This document shows positions 10,298 to 15,997 of a stretch of DNA of 15,997 nt, piece after piece (the stretch's first letter is position 1; each line of letters opens with the position of its first letter). The position numbers and the translations under genes are program-made. This stretch comes from Podochytrium sp. JEL0797 (taxonomy: Eukaryota > Chytridiomycota > Chytridiomycetes > Chytridiales > Chytriomycetaceae): assembly GCA_027596195.1 (NCBI GenBank), contig JADGJG010000593.1, forward strand, positions 1-15,997. Direction: 5' to 3'. The notes beneath the pieces are model-generated. The model searched no databases, was not told the DNA's origin, and worked only from the letters and a program-made list of their open reading frames with translations.

Positions 10298-10648
10298 AGT
10301 GTTGTCGTCTCGTTGGCGTTTGGCAATTTTCTTTTGGCTTTGGAGCCCAAGCGTGTCCGAAAAATGACACTTTCTCACTTTTCTCATCCAACAACGGAAA
10401 ATGAATATTGCCTTGCGTGCCATCCACTAGAATCATCTTTCAGAATGCGTAGTAGGAAGGAAGCCAATGGCGCGTGAAATATTGGCTTGAATCAAGGCTC
10501 CGTCCGGAAGAGTCGTCCAAGCACCCGAATATTTCGAGCTTGTTACCACTGCTGGCCACTCCAAAAGCGGATGCTGAAGGAATCCAGCGAGGATGTTTGC
10601 CATATGAAGTGAAAAAATGTACTTTTCGACCTCTTGTTTTATTCGAAA
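10298..10648. promoter_or_regulatory. Divergent promoter region, CDC20 (-) / RPS14 (+)
   Basis: This 351 bp region lies head to head between two housekeeping genes, so their promoters are likely shared or adjacent. Just before the RPS14 ATG the plus strand reads ACCTCTTGTTTTATTCG (about 10629-10645), a pyrimidine-rich leader of the kind seen on ribosomal-protein mRNAs. On the minus strand a 56-codon frame (10603-10433, starting MANILAGFLQHPLLEW) and an ATG at 10436 precede CDC20. These could be upstream ORFs or a small unrecognised gene. No TATA box was seen. Confidence 0.4.
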
Positions 10649-11599
10649 ATGGTGCGTTTCAACGGAGATGCCATGTCGCACCACCACTCACACCCCATCC
10701 CCACCCCATCCGGCCATCGCAGCGCCACCATCCTTGTCCCATCGCATGTTCTAACGCACTGTATCCTTCCTAGGCCCCCAAGAAGACCACCGAAGCCGCC
10801 CCCAAGGAGAACATCCAGCTCGGACCCAACGCCCGCGAGGGCGAGAACGTCTTCGGAGTTGCCCGTATCTTCGCCTCCTTCAACGACACCTTCGTCCACG
10901 TCACTGATCTCACTGGTCGTGAAACCATCGTCCGTGTCACTGGTGAGCCATCGCTTCTGCGCATTCATTCTTGGACCCTCGTCTCCGGTGACGACGGTTG
11001 GAGCTCGCTCCTTTCCAAGTCCCGGATCGACGCAGGGAGCGGCACCGGTGTGTGGGGATATCTGAATTCGCTTGAGTGTTTGCGTATGGGGGGTGTCTGG
11101 TTTGGCGGTGGTGGGGGCAGAGGGGGAGGGGACACACCAGAGCGCGACAGAGGGTGATTCCTCATATCCGCTCCAGGTTCTCCCTCCCTTTCCGTCCTCA
11201 CTATCGCATGCGCAACCACCACCCCTCGCATTCCAAAAGTTGAAGAGGATTGAAACCACACCGTCCCCCCTCCCAAAAACCTGTTTCTGAACCCAATCCC
11301 GTCTCTCTCTATTAGGTGGTATGAAGGTGAAGGCCGATCGTGACGAGTCTTCTCCCTACGCTGCCATGTTGGCCGCCCAGGACGTTGCCGCCCGTTGCAA
11401 GGAAGTCGGTATCACCGCTTTGCACATCAAGATGCGTGCTACCGGAGGAACTGGACAAAAGTCCCCAGGACCCGGTGGACAATCTGCCTTGCGCGCCTTG
11501 GCCCGTGCTGGTATGAAGATCGGAAGAATCGAGGATGTCACCCCCATCCCCACCGACTCCACCCGTAGAAAGGGAGGAAGACGTGGTAGACGTCTCTAA
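10649..11599 (+). CDS. RPS14: 40S ribosomal protein S14 (uS11)
   Basis: Three exons: 10649-10651 (the ATG alone), 10774-10942 and 11316-11599. They encode 151 residues, the same length as the human protein. uS11 is part of the small-subunit platform near the mRNA exit and contacts 18S rRNA. The sequence is close to the family throughout: [60 protein letters not shown], and the basic end [14 protein letters not shown]. The first intron (10652-10773) begins GTGCGT directly after the start codon, has CTAAC as a likely branch point at 10751, and ends CCTTCCTAG. The second intron (373 nt) is the longest in the window. Codon choice in exons 2 and 3 is C-ending and strongly biased (GCC, ACC, AAG, GTC), as expected for a highly expressed gene, unlike its neighbours. 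The identification is not in doubt. Confidence 0.97.
10943..11315 (+). other. Long second intron of RPS14 with G-rich core
   Basis: At 373 nt it is several times longer than the typical intron here. It holds G runs at 11088-11093 (6), 11113-11117 (5), 11122-11126 (5) and 11128-11131 (4) on the sense strand, followed by a C-rich 3' half (for example CCGTCCCCCCTCCC near 11262-11275). Ribosomal-protein introns often carry small nucleolar RNAs, but I saw no convincing paired C/D or H/ACA boxes. Confidence 0.6.
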
Positions 11600-12079
11600 G
11601 CATCTTGGCTCACTTGTTTGCTCTCTTGTCTGTTCCTTGTTTCCTTTTCCAATTTGTTGATTTAGTTTGATGGACTGGAAGGGAGAGGAATATATGGGGA
11701 GGGAAATTCTTGGGCTGGGTGTGTTAGTTTCTTTAGTAAACCATCTTACTACCGCGTTTCTTTCGAAAAATAATGATCATTCGGTTGCAATATTTGTTTT
11801 AAGAAAGGAGAGCTTCTCTCAGAAGTTTCCAGGCGTTCCAGCTTACTTTTTTCCGTTGGAAAAGGATATAAAAAGGACAAGATTAGTTTGGTAACTTTTT
11901 GACGAAAAGTATTTATATGGGGTGAATATCCCAATCACTACAGTTTGTTATTTTTCCTCCGGTTTCAATTCAAAAAAATTAAGGTTGATATTATTGTGAT
12001 ATTATTGGAAAATGGAGAATGCGATTCGTTTGTTTGTCATTTCCTGGTCATTTTCAGCCACCAAAAAACGGGACGCAGC
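11600..12079 (+). promoter_or_regulatory. Spacer between RPS14 and the SNARE-like gene, with TATA-like site
   Basis: This 480 bp stretch has no supported gene. The first part is the presumed RPS14 3' UTR; no exact AATAAA was found there. TATAAAAA at 11867-11874, about 210 bp before the next ATG, is the best TATA-box candidate for the SNARE-like gene. A short direct repeat, GATATTATT, occurs twice near 11987-12006. Frames through here are AT-rich and unconvincing as protein. Confidence 0.35.
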
Positions 12080-13278
12080 ATGCGCACAAAATTGACATCC
12101 TTAAAAGTCGGTCCAGTGTCTTCATCTCCTGTGACAGGTCCCTCCATAGACTTGCCGGAAAGCGTGAGTATTCGACCCAACCGCTTACGTAAGCAAAAAG
12201 TACCTCTCGAACGCGTTCTTTGTTTTTTAGTCTCCCTTGTTCCATTCGGCCGCACTAAACAGCCAGAGATACAGCTCGTTTTCCGTGAACTCAAAGTAAG
12301 TTGAGTTCTGCCGCAGCAAAGTGAAAATCCGTTGAGTTTTTGACAACCACAGTCAAACCCCACCACCGCCGCCATACAAGTCATACGGCTCCATCGACAG
12401 TCTCCTTACGCGCAGTAAACAGCAGCAACAACAAAACGCCAACAACGCGAAACAATATTATTCCAACGTGTTTGCACGGAGCTTGCCGCGTTTGCAAAAG
12501 GCCGGATCGTCGTCCAGCACGATTGTCAACGTTGACGAGAACGAAAGTGATGGAGCCGAATCAGAGAGTGAGGATGAAATTGTTGCAAGCAAACGAGCCA
12601 GCACGACTCCTTTTCTGGATCAACAGATCGCGTCTGTGAGCGAAGCCCTGAGTGGCGCCATGGATCGAATCATGGGAAGAAAGGAGCGGCTTCAAGACAT
12701 GAGATGTCAGACTGGTAAACATCCATCTGCTTATTTCATCAAGACTCAATAACCGAAACGCGTTAACAACAGCACGTCTCGACAACGTTTCCCAAATGTT
12801 TCGCAGAAACGGTCACGTGGCCGAAACCGAGGCATGGGTTCAACGCGTCAAGGCCGCTTCTCTCGCGGAACTGGTCTTCTTCTTCATCGTCGTGATTGGT
12901 TCTGGAGTCGCGTTTCTGGTTTTCATCACGATGATCCAATATCTCGTGTTTTCTCCAACACCAGTGACACACCCACCTATCACTGGATCCCCAGCCCCGC
13001 CAACTGGAGGATCTCCCGGGTATCCACAATACCCACCCCCATACTGCCAACCTCTCCCACCACCAGCAACACTTCCCCCCTCCCCACCACCTCCAAGTGG
13101 ACCTCCCGGAACAACACCTCCACCCATCAATATGACACCTGGAGTAATTCAAGCCATGAACTTTTTCGTGTTTTGCAGTGTGCTTGTGTATTTGGCAAAA
13201 AAGGTTTCCAAAAGACCAAGACGCGAGTTTGTGGAAGGACAGGAAGGTTGCGATGAAGTTGGATACGTACGCATTTAA
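12080..13278 (+). CDS. SNARE-like coiled-coil protein with two membrane segments and proline-rich loop
   Basis: Four exons (12080-12163, 12231-12295, 12353-12714, 12773-13278) encode 338 residues in phase. Residues 1-135 are low-complexity, with a QTPPPPPYKSYGS stretch, a Q/N run and an acidic ESDGAESESEDE patch. Residues 138-197 form a predicted coiled coil (QQIASVSEALSGAMDRIMGR, then KERLQDMRCQTARLDNVSQM). It runs into a hydrophobic helix at about 204-230 (ELVFFFIVVIGSGVAFLVF). This spacing, with ERL...R...LDN and AWVQR just before the membrane, recalls the v-SNARE C-terminal family (GOSR1/GOSR2-type Golgi Qb-SNAREs). That match is by eye only. Unlike those proteins, about 60 proline/glycine-rich residues follow, then a second hydrophobic helix (about 295-311, AMNFFVFCSVLVYLA) and a basic tail. 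If correct it would act in Golgi or ER vesicle fusion. It could instead be an unrelated two-pass membrane protein. A second donor at about 12190 breaks the downstream frame. Confidence 0.6.
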
Positions 13279-13307
13279 TTTTTTTTAGTTTTAACAAACG
13301 TATAAAA

Positions 13308-13313
13308 AATAAA
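13308..13313 (+). terminator. Poly(A) signal of the SNARE-like gene
   Basis: AATAAA lies 30 bases after the stop codon, in an A-rich context. Confidence 0.55.
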
Positions 13314-13358
13314 AAAATCTCATAAGCCGATTCGGGGTGGGTACGCGGATTTGAAAGA

Positions 13359-13377
13359 GGGGGGACGGGGGGGGGGG
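13359..13377 (+). other. G tract (6 G, AC, 11 G)
   Basis: G6-AC-G11 stands between the 3' ends of the SNARE-like gene (+) and the BTB pseudogene (-). It is the purest homopolymer run in the window and could form a quadruplex. Its length may be unreliable in sequencing. Confidence 0.8.
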
Positions 13378-13472
13378 ATGCGAGTTTTGCGTGCGTATTT
13401 CTACTAATTTGTTTACCAAAGTAGTCAAGTAGTCAATCAAATTTTTTTAAGTGTGATAAATTATACAGCAAG

Positions 13473-13598
13473 CATTCCACCCCGAAATTAAAGGAAATGA
13501 AAGTCATCGCGCGTTTTCGGGAGGTCTCTGGATGAGAGCTGCTTGTTGCTCCATTTTGAGTTTATTCGAAACCTCTGTTTGCTTGATCCCGTTTGGGA
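13473..13598 (-). repeat. Duplicated BTB tail sequence, copy A
   Basis: It matches 14658-14798 in the same orientation. Shared blocks include GCGCGTTTTC, TGCTTGTTGCTCCATTT and GAGTTTATTCGAAACC. It overlaps the end of the BTB pseudogene. On the minus strand one frame reads VSNKLKMEQQAAL. Confidence 0.8.
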
Positions 13599-14184
13599 AT
13601 TGAAACCAAAACTCATATTGCGGGAGCTTGAATTTGCAGTCATTCTTTGAGATCTGATCGACTGGGAACTGGGCAGGGATATTTTGGAAAGTTGAGGCGT
13701 TTGGACAGCATGTAAAACTCGAGAGCATTTTCGAACGAGACAGCAGCGTACAAGAAATACTGCAGGCATTGGTTCCTAACGGGAGGGAGGAGGATTTGGC
13801 CTACGAACGTGGCCACATGGGATAGAAGGAGGTCCGGGACCTCCACGGATCCCATGTAAATAAACTCGAGAACGCAACGCATCGATTCGAGGTCCACGTC
13901 TGGATGGCTCAACACGGCACGGAGGGATGAGGCAGCTTTGACATCAATACGAACTCCATCGGGAACCACGGCAGGATTTGCGCTGCTGTTCCATCTGTCA
14001 GCCAGGGCACTCTTGTCATATTCGCGTTGAGGGCGAGGATGTTTGCGTGGGCCAGGAGGGGGGTTCTGTCCTCTCCAACCAGGAGAAAGACATCGACAAA
14101 CGAAGAGTCGGTGAGGAGAGACTTGAGGTTGGTCTGGAGGTTGGTTTCACTCGTGGCGATGAGCGGGGTTTGGACGGTGGGCAT
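13505..14184 (-). pseudogene. Truncated, frameshifted BTB-domain pseudogene
   Basis: From ATG at 14184 the frame gives a normal BTB/POZ start (SLLTDSSFVDVFLLVGEDRT, then LLAHANILALNA). Near 14025 homology moves to another frame (EYDKSALADRW, then VRIDVKAASSLRAVLSHPDV and FIYMGSVEVPDLLLS), which indicates a loss of one base. The BACK region begins (VSFENALEFYMLSKRLNF) and then breaks off near 13700. The sequence changes frame again and joins a tail (FKLPQYEFWFQFPNGI, VSNKLKMEQQAAL) ending near 13505. Compared with the gene at 15997-14871, most of BACK and all of the TLDc part are missing. The two genes are alike in DNA, for example GTAAAACTCGAG and TTTTCGAACGAGACA. BTB proteins are often CUL3 adaptors, but this copy is unlikely to make one. 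A sequencing error could explain the first frameshift, but not the deletion. Confidence 0.75.
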
Positions 14185-14870
14185 TTTTCGGACACGGGAA
14201 AAAAACAGAAAAAGATCCCAGTGGGTGTGCACGAATGAAATCCTCGCAAACATGCTCGATTAGCTTTTCTTGTCAACAACACCTGCGGTCTCAAGGATTG
14301 TTTCTGAATCCAACTCTCCACATTTCAGCGTCCCTCGTGAATGCGAACACGATGGAGGCAGCGGCGGCCAGACCGGCCGATTAGTACCGCCTGCGAGGTG
14401 TTCCCGTGCGCGGTTGTGACCAAGAATATTTTGGGGACGAGTGAGGTTGACAGAAATTTGTTATATAAAATTTTCCTAGTTTTTTCTTCTTTTTTTCTCC
14501 TCTACTGAAGGAGAGGTTTTGGGTATGAGTGCTAATGGGGTTTGCGCAACATGCGAGCCCGACAATGGTCCCAGAGGATGGCACAGGGGTTGCGTATTCG
14601 AATCAAGGCACGCAGTAGATTCGAAAAAAATGGGTTTTAGGAAAGCGTTTTAGTAAGAATTTCACCCCGAGAATTCATGGAAACGAGCGTCTATCGCGCG
14701 TTTTCTGGGAATAAATAGGGTGTGAAATCAGGGGACGAGTGTTGCTTGTTGCTCCATTTCGAGTTTATTCGAAACCACCGCCTGATCGATCCCATTTCAA
14801 AAAATTAAATAGGGGGTATACTTCGAGAGAAAAATATAATTTACTATTTTACTTCCCTCTCTGTTCAATT
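14185..14870. other. Spacer between the BTB pseudogene and the BTB-TLDc gene
   Basis: About 690 bp without a supported intact gene. It holds the promoter side of the pseudogene (14185-14340), a GC-rich stretch near 14350-14420, T-rich sequence near 14470-14500, and the duplicated tail at 14658-14798. I looked for tRNA box A/box B patterns near 14530-14640 and found none that hold. Confidence 0.5.
14658..14798 (-). repeat. Duplicated BTB tail sequence, copy B (downstream of the BTB-TLDc stop)
   Basis: It is the counterpart of 13473-13598. On the minus strand one frame reads NGIDQAVVSNKLEMEQQATL, very near the pseudogene tail NGIKQTEVSNKLKMEQQAAL. Here a TGA stands just before it and another stop follows, so it lies outside the present coding frame. 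AATAAA on the minus strand at 14769-14764 is shared with the first copy (13566-13561). Confidence 0.75.
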
Positions 14871-15997
14871 TTATTTCAAAAAATGAAAATCCTCATATTC
14901 CTCGATTGCCGCGGCACACTGTGCAACACCAAGCAACAAATTCTGATCTGCGCTCGCTCCCAGAAACTCCAAAGCAGACATACCATCGGCGTCATAAGAC
15001 CTTGCCTAATGAAGAAAAACAAATCAACTTATCAACTCGCAAATCCGCCAGTGTTATGCCCGAGCCACCAAATGAAGTACCCCCAGTTGAACATCCGATG
15101 ATTCTGTAAACAAGACGATCTCGTTTGATAGGCAGAAATTTCCATGCACAATAAACGGCAGTCGAAAACTTATCATTTGACCAGTCGTATCTGCAAAACC
15201 ATTAACAACTATCCCACCCACAAACTTGATGAGAGTCAAAGAGTTTCCGTCACATGCCTCGTGAAACTTGGCAAGCTCAAAGTTGGCAACCGACGCTCGA
15301 AAGAGAAGTTTCATGTTCGTCGCATTCACCGGATGAAGCTTGATGACTCCTTTCAAGGATATGATGAGACTTTGCATGGCCTGAATCGACAAGACGGTCG
15401 AAGGTGAGATCTCCGTCGCTTGCCAAGGTTGTACACCAAGTGGGAAAGCAGACTTGAAATGAACTTGTAAAAAGGAGCGAGTCTCATCAGAGAACAGTTC
15501 AATATATGGTTCCACATGGCCTTGGAAGTCGTCAGGAGAGATCGTGAAGAGAGCTCCACCAAAGAGAGGGACGAGGCATTTCGCATGTTCGCGCGCAACG
15601 TTGAGATCGAGACCACCGACACCAGACTCCAACGACAAAACCTCCACTCCTTGTTGCAATTTCAGCCATGCAACTAAAAAGCGCCAGCGGGAAAGGGGTG
15701 GGAGGGACTGGAAGACCAGGATCTCGGCAACATCCACCACTTTCATCTCCAACAGCCAGTCTCTTCCTGCCTCGACACTCACATCAATATCCTCAGAAGC
15801 CAATAGCAGCGCATCTTCCTTTCCAGCGGCAAAGTTGAGGCGCTTGGACAGCGCGTAAAACTCGAGTGCGTTTTCGAACGAGACAAGCTTCAAAAAATGT
15901 TGGAGGCATTGGTCCTTGAGGTGCGGGAGGAGGATTTGGTCTGCGAAAGTGGCCACGCGGGAGAGAAGGAGGTCGGGGACTTGCACGGAACCCGTGT
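14871..15997 (-). CDS. BTB-BACK-TLDc-type protein (5' end outside window)
   Basis: Visible exons are 15997-15182, 15119-15037 and 15005-14871, in consistent phase, ending at TAA 14873-14871. The window starts inside the last part of a BTB domain (TGSVQVPDLLLS). A BACK-like helical region follows (CLQHFLKLVSFENALEFYAL, then WLLEMKVVDVAEIL). A TLDc-like part comes next: LLFRASVANFELAKFHEACD, GNSLTLIKFVGGIVVNGFAD, then GGTSFGGSGITL and a final MSALEFLGAS...EEYEDFHFLK. TLDc domains occur in oxidation-resistance and V-ATPase-regulating proteins. BTB-BACK proteins are often CUL3 substrate adaptors; the role of this one is unknown. The TLDc region looks short, lacking the usual Trp and FLFSL block. 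The last intron (15036-15006) is only 31 nt, and the acceptor of the previous one (CGAG at 15120) is weak. Without these introns the frame ends early at 15054, so the 3' structure is tentative. Confidence 0.7.

Noticed and set aside
10639..11259. 206-codon minus-strand frame over RPS14
   Set aside because: It is antisense to RPS14 exon 2 and its intron. Its Gly-rich composition mirrors the G/C-rich intron.
12189..12230. Alternative donor GTAAGC in the first intron of the SNARE-like gene
   Set aside because: Its use shifts the next exon into a frame incompatible with the following two exons.
14520..14640. Possible tRNA or other small structured RNA
   Set aside because: TATTCGAATCAAGG near 14598 resembles a T-loop, but no matching acceptor stem or box A lies at the right distance.
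1..15997. CRISPR arrays, insertion sequences or bacterial operons
   Set aside because: No regularly spaced repeats, transposase or inverted terminal repeats were seen. The genes are intron-containing and eukaryotic.

Overview
This is eukaryotic nuclear DNA. The protein-coding genes are cut by many short GT-AG introns, mostly 38-83 nt, and are packed on both strands with gaps often under 100 bp. Recognisable products are a CEP19-type centriolar/ciliary protein, a class C G-protein-coupled receptor, the APC/C activator CDC20, cytosolic ribosomal protein S14 (uS11), a SNARE-like membrane protein, and a BTB-BACK-TLDc gene next to a decayed relative. The CEP19 homologue implies a flagellated or ciliated life stage. 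Together with the class C receptor and the compact intron-rich structure, this suits a zoosporic (chytrid-like) fungus or another unicellular opisthokont or protist. The lineage is an inference; nothing here fixes it.

Layout. Positions 1-84 (-) hold the first 28 codons of a secreted protein. It diverges from a six-exon CEP19-like gene at 495-3337 (+), whose conserved N-terminal domain is followed by about 630 residues of acidic, Ser/Pro/Lys-rich sequence. That gene meets, tail to tail, a 17-exon class C GPCR at 7279-3454 (-); the poly(A) signals of the two genes lie within 36 bp of each other. Two more minus-strand genes follow in the same orientation at very short spacing: an unrecognised 207-residue protein (7996-7373) and a six-exon CDC20 (10297-8083). 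CDC20 shares a roughly 350 bp divergent promoter region with RPS14 (10649-11599, +), whose first exon is only the ATG.

After a 480 bp spacer comes a four-exon gene (12080-13278, +) for a SNARE-like coiled-coil protein with two membrane segments and a proline-rich loop. The last 2.7 kb is a small tandem family on the minus strand. It consists of a broken BTB pseudogene (14184-13505), a duplicated tail sequence (14798-14658), and a BTB-BACK-TLDc gene (15997-14871) whose 5' end lies outside the window.

The genes do not form a pathway. They are an ordinary mix of housekeeping (RPS14, CDC20), flagellar (CEP19), sensory (GPCR) and expanded-family (BTB) genes. The most unusual items are the long tail on the CEP19 domain, a possible PH-like domain in the receptor tail, the two-membrane-segment SNARE-like protein, the decaying BTB copies, and a 302-codon open frame antisense to the CEP19 gene. 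Exon boundaries were placed by hand from splice consensus, reading phase and protein similarity. Phases add up for the CEP19-like, GPCR, CDC20, RPS14 and SNARE-like models, and for the visible exons of the BTB-TLDc gene.
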